From the NCBI RefSeq assembly GCF_016650035.1, contig NZ_JAENWM010000003.1, positions 21,899-85,898 of the forward strand: a stretch of 64,000 nucleotides of DNA. Direction: 5' to 3'. The DNA comes from Clostridium sp. (GTDB lineage: Bacteria; Bacillota; Clostridia; Clostridiales; Clostridiaceae). This document shows, in pieces, positions 18,257 through 25,117 of the stretch; position 1 is the stretch's first letter, and the number at the start of each line of letters is the position of its first letter. The position numbers were made by a program, and so were the translations under genes. The notes under the pieces were generated by a model. The model worked only from the letters and a program-made list of their open reading frames with translations. It had not been told where the DNA came from and ran no database searches.

Positions 18257-19482
18257 ATGGCAAATTTAAATGTCGCAGGTTTCATCATAGATGTACCTAA
18301 GTGTTTAATTACAACTGCTAAAGGCGATTACCATATGGTGACTGGTTCTAGCGCAGAAGTTTCATTTGGAGGTAACTAACAGTTACAAATAAATTATAAC
18401 TATTTATAATTTAGAAAATTGTTGACAGCCTCCCATGTTCGTAAAGAGCATGGAGTGGTGGTTTCATATAAACCATCCAAAATTCCTTGAATTGCTGGAA
18501 ACTCGTAAAGACACATTGACTACAACGTAGGTATGAAATAAGACCAAGCGTGAATGTTATGAAAATATAAAAAACTAATGTGTATAGCATATGGTTAAAT
18601 CCTAAGTGCTTTTATAATCGACAATCAGCATCTAAGACTCGAATAGAGTAAAGTTCAACGACTATTCCGTAATGGAAGTACACTCAAGTGAGTGGAAGTG
18701 GGGAAATCCTAATCTTTAAAGAGAAGGATATGATATAGTCTACACTTATATGAAAATATAAGAAGTTCATAGGTTTAAACCTTGAGAACTAGTTAGGATT
18801 AACGAACCTAATTGAATAAAATGGAGATAGTTTAACTATAGACGGAGGGTGGAGTTTCTTTTCACTTGCCGAGATTGACAAAAAAAAGACACTCGACATA
18901 AAAATATCAGATACTCAATATGATATTAATGCACAGGCTCTTTCAAGTGGTGGTACATTATCCACAGGAGCAACTACTTTTAAATATTTCGGAGATCCTT
19001 ACATTATAGACGTTGCAGGAGAAATAACTATACCTTATGTATGTGAAGTAGGAAGTATCAGAATTAATGGTTATGTTGAGACAACAGTTGCTCCAGCAGC
19101 CACAGGAGAATTTATGCCTACCATTGCTGCTTCTGAGACAACAGTTGCGTTTGCAGTTGCAGATGCTGGTAAAACAGTTTATCCTGCATACTCAGTAGCA
19201 GTAGTTAGTGCTCCAATTCTTTCAGTAAAAACCACTGATTTTCCTGGTGCTGGTGCTGTAACTATGACATTCCCAATTTATTCTGGGGCCGACTCTACAG
19301 ATTCAATAGTAGAAGGTTACGGACAGATTGAAATTTTTAAGGCAAAAATATTACAAACATCAAAATTGGGTGGAAGTTATAAGTCATTAACAAACAATGA
19401 TATTTCCCTCAAAGGACTAGATCCTCGTAGACCAGATGGAAAAATGTGGGAATTTAAATATCTAGATGCTGTAGCACTTTAA
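18257..19482 (+). CDS. Tail tube protein, split by a group I intron
   Basis: Two exons, about 18257-18373 (39 codons) and 18850-19482 (210 codons), would give a 249-residue major tail protein. Exon 1 starts MANLNVAGFIIDVPK after AGGAGG and hits a stop six bases past the splice site. Exon 2 is open well upstream of any start, beginning WSFFSLAEIDKKK. The splice keeps the frame (…FGG then WSF…). Size and place (neck genes before, chaperones after) fit a siphovirus tail tube. The 5' splice site is well supported; the 3' site is inferred from frame. Confidence 0.75.
18374..18849 (+). ncRNA. Group I intron (IA-like) in the tail tube gene
   Basis: About 476 bases, no ORF. The exon end GGAGGT pairs with GCCTCC at 18428-18433, giving a P1 with the required U-G at the splice site. 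Group I core sequences are visible: AATTGCTGGAAACTC (P3-P4 side), AAGTTCAACGACTA (P3'/P7 side, about 18653-18666) and GATATAGTC (P7', about 18731-18739). The last base is G before exon 2. Without splicing the tail gene is truncated. Confidence 0.8.
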
Positions 19483-19495
19483 TTTAAAATATTTA

Positions 19496-19524
19496 TTGAC
19501 AATTAAACAATAACATTATATAAT
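19496..19524 (+). promoter_or_regulatory. Consensus sigma-70 promoter before a homing nuclease
   Basis: TTGACA (19496-19501), 17-base spacer, TATAAT (19519-19524): a perfect promoter. It is followed by a long hairpin leader (ATAGAGGAA...TTCCTCTAT with an inner GTAGAACC...GGTTCTAC-like stem) before the nuclease gene at 19644. The nuclease may thus be expressed apart from the late operon. Confidence 0.8.
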
Positions 19525-19643
19525 ATAACTATAGAGGAATAGATAAGAATTAATTACTTTTATTAATAAGTAGAACCTTCCGAGTTCTACTTTCCTCTAT
19601 TTACATATTTAATCGGAAAATAAATTCTACGGAGGAATAATAA

Positions 19644-21131
19644 ATGAGTTTAATAAGTAAAACTGTAATGGTTAAATGGAATGGAGCTAATAAGAAATAT
19701 TATATATCTAAAGGTTATATATGTAATGACTGGAACGAAGAGTTTGAGGTAAAAGTAGAAGATTTATCTAAAGGTAGTAATTCTTACATTAATGTAAAAT
19801 GTGATGGAATAAATTGTAAAACACCACTTAAACCTATAAAGTGGATGGATTATAATAAAAATGTAAAATTGGATGGTAAATATTATTGTCAAAAATGTGC
19901 CATGAGATTATATGGTGGAAAAAGTGTTAGATTAGCTCATTTTACAACAGATAAGTCATTCTATAATTGGTGTATTAAAAATAATCAGCAAGTCTTACTT
20001 GAGAGATGGGATGTTGATAAAAATGAATATAGTCCAAAAGAAGTAAATTGCACTTCTAATGGTTTAAATAGAAAGGGGTACTATTTTAAATGTCTAGAAC
20101 ACCCAGAACATATAAGTGAATTAAAAGATATTTCTAGTTTAGTAGGCAAAAAACAAAATAGTATTGACTGCAATCAGTGTAATAAAGTTGGTGTAACAAA
20201 TCCTGAACTAACAAAATATTTCGTAGATATAGAAGACACTAAAAAATATTCATTTAGTTCAAAGAAAAAAGTTAAAATGATATGTCAAAATTGTGGTCAT
20301 ATCAAAACTATAGCTATTGGAAGTTTATTTTATCAAGGATTTGGATGCCCAAAATGTTCAGATGGTGTAAGTTATAATGAAAAGATAATGTTTAATGTAT
20401 TAGAACAATTGGACATAGAATTTAAAGTAGAATTAAGTAAAACTATATTTAGTTGGTGTGATTCTTATAGATATGATTTTTATATTTGTTCTATAAATAG
20501 TATTTTGGAAGTAAATGGGCTTCAGCATTATGAGCAAACTAACCGTAAAGGTGCTAGAACATTATTAGAAGAACAAAATGATAGATTTAAAGAAGAATTG
20601 GCAAATAAAAATGGGATCGACAATTACATAATAATTGATTGTAGATATAGTCAATTGGAATTTATAAAGAATAACATATTAAAAAGTAGATTAAGTAATT
20701 TATTTGATTTATCTAATATAGACTGGATACAATGTCATGAATTTGCGTGTAAAAGTTTAGTAAAAATAGCTTGTAATATATGGTGTGATGGTATTAAAAA
20801 TCCAGTAGAAATTGGAAGAATATTAAAAATAAGTGAAACTACTGCAAGAACATATTTAAAGCAAGGTAATAAGCTAGAATGGTGTAAATATGATGTCACA
20901 GAACAAGGAACAAGAAAAGTTATTTGCATAACAACAGGAGTAAAATTTAACAATGTAGTAGAAGGAACAAAAATGTATCATGCAGGTGATTCTCAAATAA
21001 TTAAATGTTGTAAGGGAACAGCTAAATCAGCAGGGAGACATCCCTTAACAAATGTTAAACTGGTATGGATGTATTATGAAGACTATCTTAAACAATTAAA
21101 TAATGACACAGTAATTAAAGAAGCTATTTAA
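19644..21131 (+). CDS. Vsr-like homing nuclease with HTH and NUMOD1 tail
   Basis: 495 residues with GGAGG. N-terminal ~75-residue domain (SKTVMVKWNG, KGYI, VEDL, zinc pair YYCQKC) shared with the genes at 33666 and 51377. Further zinc CxxC pairs precede a nuclease core ILEVNGLQHYE near residue 293. C-terminal helix-turn-helix (EIGRILKISETTARTYL) and NUMOD1-like segment (GVKFNNVVEG) bind DNA. It stands between tail tube and tail chaperone genes with its own promoter. Confidence 0.8.
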   Translation: MSLISKTVMVKWNGANKKYYISKGYICNDWNEEFEVKVEDLSKGSNSYINVKCDGINCKTPLKPIKWMDYNKNVKLDGKYYCQKCAMRLYGGKSVRLAHFTTDKSFYNWCIKNNQQVLLERWDVDKNEYSPKEVNCTSNGLNRKGYYFKCLEHPEHISELKDISSLVGKKQNSIDCNQCNKVGVTNPELTKYFVDIEDTKKYSFSSKKKVKMICQNCGHIKTIAIGSLFYQGFGCPKCSDGVSYNEKIMFNVLEQLDIEFKVELSKTIFSWCDSYRYDFYICSINSILEVNGLQHYEQTNRKGARTLLEEQNDRFKEELANKNGIDNYIIIDCRYSQLEFIKNNILKSRLSNLFDLSNIDWIQCHEFACKSLVKIACNIWCDGIKNPVEIGRILKISETTARTYLKQGNKLEWCKYDVTEQGTRKVICITTGVKFNNVVEGTKMYHAGDSQIIKCCKGTAKSAGRHPLTNVKLVWMYYEDYLKQLNNDTVIKEAI

Positions 21132-21146
21132 TTGTAGTTTCTTTTT
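21120..21146 (+). terminator. Terminator at the end of the nuclease gene
   Basis: GAAGCTA-TTTAATTG-TAGTTTC and T run, overlapping the last codons of the nuclease. It would isolate the nuclease from the next tail genes. Confidence 0.7.
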
Positions 21147-21184
21147 ATTTTAACCATCAATAAATTATAAAGGAGAAAAGGAAT

Positions 21185-21367
21185 ATGGAAATTGATATCA
21201 ATAAACCTTTTGGAGAGGTAATAGCACAAATAGCAAGACAATGGAATTTAGAGAGTTTAGATGGTAAAGATATGCAAGTAAAAGTTTGTTCTCATTTAAC
21301 CTCTAAAAATTTAGAAGAATTTGTTGCTTTAATAAATAATAAAGGAGATAAGGAAAATGGCAAGTAA
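21185..21367 (+). CDS. Small tail-region protein
   Basis: 60 residues after AAAGGAGAAAAGG; its end overlaps the start of the chaperone by 11 bases. No family recognised. Translational coupling suggests a role with the chaperones. Confidence 0.6.
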   Translation: MEIDINKPFGEVIAQIARQWNLESLDGKDMQVKVCSHLTSKNLEEFVALINNKGDKENGK

Positions 21368-21695
21368 ATTAACACCTGAACAAATACAGTTATCTAATGA
21401 AAGAATCTACTCAATAAACGCTGTCAAAGTAAAATACATGATATTAGGGTTTTATAACAATTATATGAACATTAAAACTTTGGGCTTTGTTAAATTAATG
21501 GGATTTTCAGATGGATTAGAAATAGTTACAAACTTTTTAACTGCAACATTTGATTCCGAAGAAGTGGGAAGAGAAGTTCTAGAAGAATTACGTGCAAAGG
21601 ACATGAGTAGAATTCTAGAAATTACTAAGAAAATTAATGAATTAGTTGATGAGCCAGAAGTAAAAAACGAGACACCTCCACCGATCCAGGAATAA
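21357..21695 (+). CDS. Tail assembly chaperone (G-type)
   Basis: 112 residues, helical, in the classic chaperone position between tail tube and tape measure. It ends in a Pro-rich stretch after a slippery heptamer. The zero-frame product is the shorter form of a gpG/gpGT-type pair. AAGGAG precedes the start. Confidence 0.75.
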   Translation: MASKLTPEQIQLSNERIYSINAVKVKYMILGFYNNYMNIKTLGFVKLMGFSDGLEIVTNFLTATFDSEEVGREVLEELRAKDMSRILEITKKINELVDEPEVKNETPPPIQE

Positions 21696-21997
21696 CTCTA
21701 AGGAGGGGAGTAATTTTAGTAGGACTTCATTATGGTAAATCGCCATCTGAGGTTAGAGAATTTACCTATATAGATTATCAAGATTGTATGAAAGAGATTG
21801 GAATTAATATTGCTTTTGAATCATATAAGGGTATAATTGGAAATTCATATGCAACTGATGCTAGTAAAATATTAGGAGAAATTAATCCTTTAAATCATAA
21901 AGAAGTAGATTCTAATGGAAGAACTAAATCTAATTTACCTCGTGTGACAAAAGATATGATGTTGGCGTTGCAAGAGGGAAATAAAAAGAAGAAATAA
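21357..21997 (+). CDS. Tail assembly chaperone frameshift product (GT-type)
   Basis: A -1 shift at 21662-21668 joins the chaperone to a second open frame running to 21997. The second frame has no good start of its own, stays open through the first stop and encodes about 111 further residues (…LHYGKSPSEVREFTYIDY… to a Lys-rich end). The motif 'spsEV.ef' is typical of T-type extensions. The fusion would be about 213 residues and bind tape measure during tail assembly. Confidence 0.75.
21662..21668 (+). promoter_or_regulatory. -1 frameshift slippery site A AAA AAC
   Basis: In zero frame the codons read GTA AAA AAC, giving the canonical X XXY YYZ heptamer. CCTCC (about 21676-21680) can pair with GGAGG (about 21702-21706) downstream as a stimulating stem. 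Confidence 0.8.
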
Positions 21998-22005
21998 CCC
22001 ACTAA

Positions 22006-22050
22006 AGGAAGCAACATGACTTAAACCTCATAGTTACTTCCTATTTTTTA
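22006..22050 (+). terminator. Terminator after tail chaperones
   Basis: AGGAAGCAAC pairs with GTTACTTCCT (one mismatch), followed by ATTTTTT. It is the left border of the accessory block. The next ~190 bases are AT-rich with several weak promoter-like boxes (for example TTGACT near 22126) and no gene. Confidence 0.7.
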
Positions 22051-22247
22051 ACCACATCATATAAAATTGGTGTTTTAAAATGTTATTAGATAGTTTAACT
22101 TATGGTATATTTTATTAATTTATAGTTGACTATATTGTATTATAGGTGTAAAGTAATAAATATATAATAATTAAAAAGTTTAGTGTATTTTATCCTTCTA
22201 TTGGACATACTATAGTAATATATGTATTTAATTTGGAGGATGATATC

Positions 22248-22418
22248 ATGAGTAAAGATAAAAATAAGACTAATGGGGAGACGAGTAATATGGAAATGAG
22301 AAAAGATAACACTACAACACAAAATACTTACAAGAAAGCAAATAGGTCAGTTATTGCTGCATCTATAAAAAAATGTACAAAACAGTATAAAAAAGCTTTA
22401 AGGAATTTGGCTAAATAA
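22248..22418 (+). CDS. Small Lys-rich protein
   Basis: 56 residues from ATG 22248 with TTTGGAGG upstream. Very basic and polar with no recognised domain. First gene of the accessory block. Confidence 0.5.
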   Translation: MSKDKNKTNGETSNMEMRKDNTTTQNTYKKANRSVIAASIKKCTKQYKKALRNLAK

Positions 22419-22450
22419 AGTAATAATTAACGTATAAAGGAGGAGTATTT

Positions 22451-22645
22451 ATGGAATCTTTAATATTTAAACCTTCTGATAAAAAACTTATCGAAGCTGG
22501 AAATAGACGAAATAGTAGACTTGCGAAATTAAAAAATAGTTATTATACTCAACAACAAGTAAATGAAAGAAATAATGTCGAACTGGAAGTTTTTCAATAT
22601 ATGACGTTATTACAAGATAGAGTAAAAGAATGTATTTGTTTATGA
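22451..22645 (+). CDS. Small protein coupled to a MazF-like toxin (possible antitoxin)
   Basis: 64 residues with AAAGGAGG; its stop overlaps the toxin's start (ATGA). Basic N-terminal half, amphipathic C-terminal half. Order and coupling are those of an antitoxin-toxin pair, but no antitoxin family was recognised. Confidence 0.55.
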   Translation: MESLIFKPSDKKLIEAGNRRNSRLAKLKNSYYTQQQVNERNNVELEVFQYMTLLQDRVKECICL

Positions 22646-23088
22646 GTAATAAATATTATAAAAGTATTGAAGATATAAAGGATAATCGCACATTTATTTT
22701 CGGACAAATCTGGCAAGTAAAAGATGAGTTAATATCAATTCCCAATGCGGATAGATTAAATAATAGGAATTTACATTTTTCTAGGTGTATTATAATTGTT
22801 CAAAATAATCTTAATAATTTTAATCCTGAAAGTGTGATTATTTCAGTGGCTCCAATTTCATCAAGAACAGATTGCGAAAGAGAAAACGATGTGATTCTAT
22901 TAAAGGATAAAGACGAAGTAAAAGAAGACAGTATTATAATGTTAGATTATATTCAGCCTTTATTAAAAATAGATTTGTACAGATGTGTTGGCGAGATTTC
23001 AGAAGAAAGTAAATATGATGTATATTTTAATATATCCAATATGTTTGGTTATGCTTCTAAGGAAGTTGCAGCTACTGAAGAAGAATAA
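22642..23088 (+). CDS. MazF/PemK-like toxin
   Basis: 148 residues from ATG 22642, which overlaps the previous stop; an upstream ATG at 22630 is in frame but lacks a site. PemK/MazF-type order: FGQIWQV near the N-terminus, RCIIIVQNN, then VISVAPISSRTD, and DSIIMLDYIQP before CVGEIS. MazF proteins cleave mRNA. The family's Arg/Thr catalytic pair is plausible (SSRTD) but unproven. It may be a phage-encoded growth or defence toxin. Confidence 0.65.
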   Translation: MSNKYYKSIEDIKDNRTFIFGQIWQVKDELISIPNADRLNNRNLHFSRCIIIVQNNLNNFNPESVIISVAPISSRTDCERENDVILLKDKDEVKEDSIIMLDYIQPLLKIDLYRCVGEISEESKYDVYFNISNMFGYASKEVAATEEE

Positions 23089-23196
23089 AAGTCCAAGCTT
23101 TAGCTTCTGATTAATTTCAGGGAGTAACGGAAATAAAGAATATTACTCAATTTTAAGTTAAGCCAAATTAGATTAAAGATAAATAAAGATAGCCTA

Positions 23197-23225
23197 TTGA
23201 CATGTTCTAAATAATGGACTATACT
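23197..23225 (+). promoter_or_regulatory. Promoter of the ToxI-like RNA
   Basis: TTGACA (23197-23202), 17-base spacer, TATACT (23220-23225). Transcription would start near 23232, just ahead of the RNA repeats. Confidence 0.8.
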
Positions 23226-23231
23226 TTTATT

Positions 23232-23366
23232 TAATAAAACAATTAAATTTAATACATGGTGATTCACTACCATTCAAAAATGTGAGGTTTAATGCAGGGT
23301 GATTCGCTACCTATAAAAATGCGAGGTTTAATGCAAAAGGGTTAGATTAATTTCTAGCTCTTTTTT
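23232..23366 (+). ncRNA. ToxI-like antitoxin RNA with tandem repeats
   Basis: Two full repeats, 23248-23287 (40 bases) and 23288-23326 (39 bases), plus a 14-base partial copy (23327-23340). Each begins TTTAAT and ends GCGAGG or GTGAGG, and each holds a small stem (ATGGT...ACCAT in the first). Promoter in front, terminator behind and a ToxN-like gene next is the exact layout of type III toxin-antitoxin loci, where the RNA is cut into repeats that cage the toxin. Confidence 0.8.
23338..23366 (+). terminator. Attenuating terminator between ToxI and ToxN
   Basis: AGGGTTAGA (23338-23346) pairs with TCTAGCTCT (23353-23361) through nine pairs with two G-U, then T run. In type III systems this terminator keeps RNA in excess over toxin. 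Confidence 0.75.
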
Positions 23367-23382
23367 ACTACAAAGGGGAAAT

Positions 23383-23907
23383 ATGTGCAATTTAAAGTTT
23401 TATGAAATAGATATAGATTATGTAAAATACTTAAAAATTTTTGATAGGCAAGTACCTGACTTAGAATATCAATCAAACAATAAGTTCTCATGTGGAATAG
23501 TTTATACTATTAATGAATTTGATTATTTTGCTCCTGTTTCATCTTTTAAAGTAAAGCAAAAGACAAACTTTGTAATCAAAGACAATAACGAAGCTATTAG
23601 TTCTATTAGATTTTGTTTTATGTTTCCAGTACCAAAAGATAAATACAAATTATGTGACTTTAATAGTAAAAAACAAACTTATAAAGATTTAGTTAATGCT
23701 GAATATGAATATTGTAAATCAAATGTTACTGAAATACAAACATTGGCAGAAAAAGTATATAAAATTGGTTCAAATAGAAATCATCCTTTGGCATATACCT
23801 GTTGTGATTTTAAACTATTAGAGCGAACAATGCAAGATTATATTCAATTACAAGAAATTAAAAAACTAGATGAAGTTGCGGTGACGGTAGAACGAGAAGA
23901 TAACTAA
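23383..23907 (+). CDS. toxN: ToxN/AbiQ-family toxin endoribonuclease
   Basis: 174 residues behind AAAGGGG. Features of the ToxN/AbiQ/CptN family: KFYEIDIDYVKYL at the N-terminus, GIVYTI, YFAPVSSFK, IRFCFMFPVP, a Tyr-rich helix near residue 105-115 and CCDFKLLE near 150. These RNases cut host or phage mRNA and their own repeat RNA, and give abortive infection. It is preceded by its repeat RNA and followed by a terminator. Confidence 0.85.
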   Translation: MCNLKFYEIDIDYVKYLKIFDRQVPDLEYQSNNKFSCGIVYTINEFDYFAPVSSFKVKQKTNFVIKDNNEAISSIRFCFMFPVPKDKYKLCDFNSKKQTYKDLVNAEYEYCKSNVTEIQTLAEKVYKIGSNRNHPLAYTCCDFKLLERTMQDYIQLQEIKKLDEVAVTVEREDN

Positions 23908-23922
23908 ATAAAAATGTACAAG

Positions 23923-23948
23923 CCTCTGATTAATTTCAGGGGTTTTTA
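23923..23948 (+). terminator. Terminator after ToxN
   Basis: CCTCTGA-TTAATT-TCAGGGG followed by TTTTT. It contains the downstream copy of the 17-base direct repeat. Two TATAAT boxes (23988-23993 and 24009-24014) lie just beyond and may serve the lipoprotein genes. Confidence 0.8.
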
Positions 23949-24053
23949 TTATGTAGAAAATTAAACTGTTATTTTTCTTATGTATTGTATAATATAACCA
24001 TCATAGTGTATAATAAAACTATTAAGTAATAATTAAATGGAGGATTACAATAT

Positions 24054-24467
24054 ATGCGAAAACTAATAATAATATTTAGTATCATGTTATTGTGTGTAGG
24101 ATTATTTGGATGTGCTGAGAGTGGGGATTTGAAAATACCGAGTAACTTAGAATTAAAGGATGAATATAAAAATTCAGTTAGTACAATATATACAGATAAT
24201 TTTATAGAATATACAAAACACGCAATAAATATGTATGAGAATATTAATACAATTAATAAAGATGACCTAAAAAAAGACAACTCTTTGTTTGATACTTTAT
24301 TTGATAGTAAAGAAGGTTCTAAAATATCAGAATCAGAAATGTTTTTAGGAACAAAGGTGGCAAGTCTTAGTTTTGATATAGCTATGTATACAATAGGATC
24401 TGATTCAGAAGAAGATAAAATGAAAATAAATGAAGAAATGAAAGCAGTTTTAGATTTATATAAATAA
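24054..24467 (+). CDS. Phage lipoprotein A
   Basis: 137 residues with GGAGG. Signal peptide MRKLIIIFSIMLLCVGLFGC with lipobox LFGC (Cys about 20), so it is exported and lipid-anchored. The mature part is helical and acidic. It is about half identical by eye to the next gene. Position just before the tape measure recalls phage superinfection-exclusion lipoproteins; that role is inferred. Confidence 0.7.
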   Translation: MRKLIIIFSIMLLCVGLFGCAESGDLKIPSNLELKDEYKNSVSTIYTDNFIEYTKHAINMYENINTINKDDLKKDNSLFDTLFDSKEGSKISESEMFLGTKVASLSFDIAMYTIGSDSEEDKMKINEEMKAVLDLYK

Positions 24468-24527
24468 AATTATGCAAGTATGAATTATTATAAATGGTTA
24501 AATAATAATTTATTGGAGGTACAATAC

Positions 24528-24956
24528 ATGGGAAAGAAAATAATAATCATATTTAGTATTATGATGTTGTCAATTATGATGTTTGGATGTGCTACTGATA
24601 GTTTAAAAATACCTAATAAATTAGAATTGAAAGATGAATATAGGGATAGTGTTAGTACAGTATATGCAGATAATTTTAATAATTGTACATCCCATGCAAT
24701 TTATATGTACAAGAATATTGAAAATTTAAGTATGGATAATTCAAGTCTTGATGATTTAAGAAAATCTAATTCCTTGTATAAAACTCTATTTAATAGCAAA
24801 GATGGTTCAGATTTATCAGATACAGAAAAAATTTTAACTGGTAAGATTCTTGATATTACAGGAGATATGATTGTAATTAGTGGTGATGAATTAAAGGAAA
24901 AGTATAAAACAGAACTAATAGAGCATATGAAATTACTTTTAGATTTATATAAATAA
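24528..24956 (+). CDS. Phage lipoprotein B (paralogue)
   Basis: 142 residues from ATG 24528, which has TTGGAGG; the ATG at 24480 would spoil the signal peptide. Signal ends MMFGC (lipobox). It shares LKIP, LELKDEYR, SVSTVYADNF and the end LLLDLYK with the previous protein, showing tandem duplication. Expected to sit on the outer face of the host membrane. Confidence 0.7.
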   Translation: MGKKIIIIFSIMMLSIMMFGCATDSLKIPNKLELKDEYRDSVSTVYADNFNNCTSHAIYMYKNIENLSMDNSSLDDLRKSNSLYKTLFNSKDGSDLSDTEKILTGKILDITGDMIVISGDELKEKYKTELIEHMKLLLDLYK

Positions 24957-25062
24957 AATATTCGATAGAGTTGATTTTAATAATTAGCTCTATTTTTGTG
25001 CGTAAAATAAATATGATAATATTATGTTATTCTTGACAATTAAAGGATGACATTGCAATCTA

Positions 25063-25090
25063 AGAGTAGAAATTTATCTACTCTTTTTAT
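25063..25090 (+). terminator. Terminator before the tape measure gene
   Basis: AGAGTAGA-AATTTA-TCTACTCT plus TTTTTATTTT. A TTGACAATTAAAGGATGACA motif sits upstream at 25033 but its -10 is poor. Confidence 0.8.
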
Positions 25091-25117
25091 TTTAAAATTG
25101 AAAGGAGTAGATAATAT

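Larger units (their letters stand above)
23106..23941. repeat. 17-bp direct repeats flanking the ToxIN cassette
   Basis: TCTGATTAATTTCAGGG occurs at 23106-23122 and again at 23925-23941, each preceded by CAAGC-type bases and each within a terminator-like hairpin. They bracket the promoter, RNA repeats and toxin. This suggests that the cassette arrived or can be lost by recombination between duplicated terminators. Confidence 0.6.

Noticed and set aside
19114-19482. Tail tube gene taken to start at ATG 19114
   Set aside because: The frame is open far upstream with tail-like sequence and has no binding site at 19114; the intron model joins it with the exon starting at 18257.
23232-23340. CRISPR array
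   Set aside because: Only two full repeats without spacers between them, plus a toxin gene and terminator that match a type III toxin-antitoxin system. No array or Cas gene was seen elsewhere.
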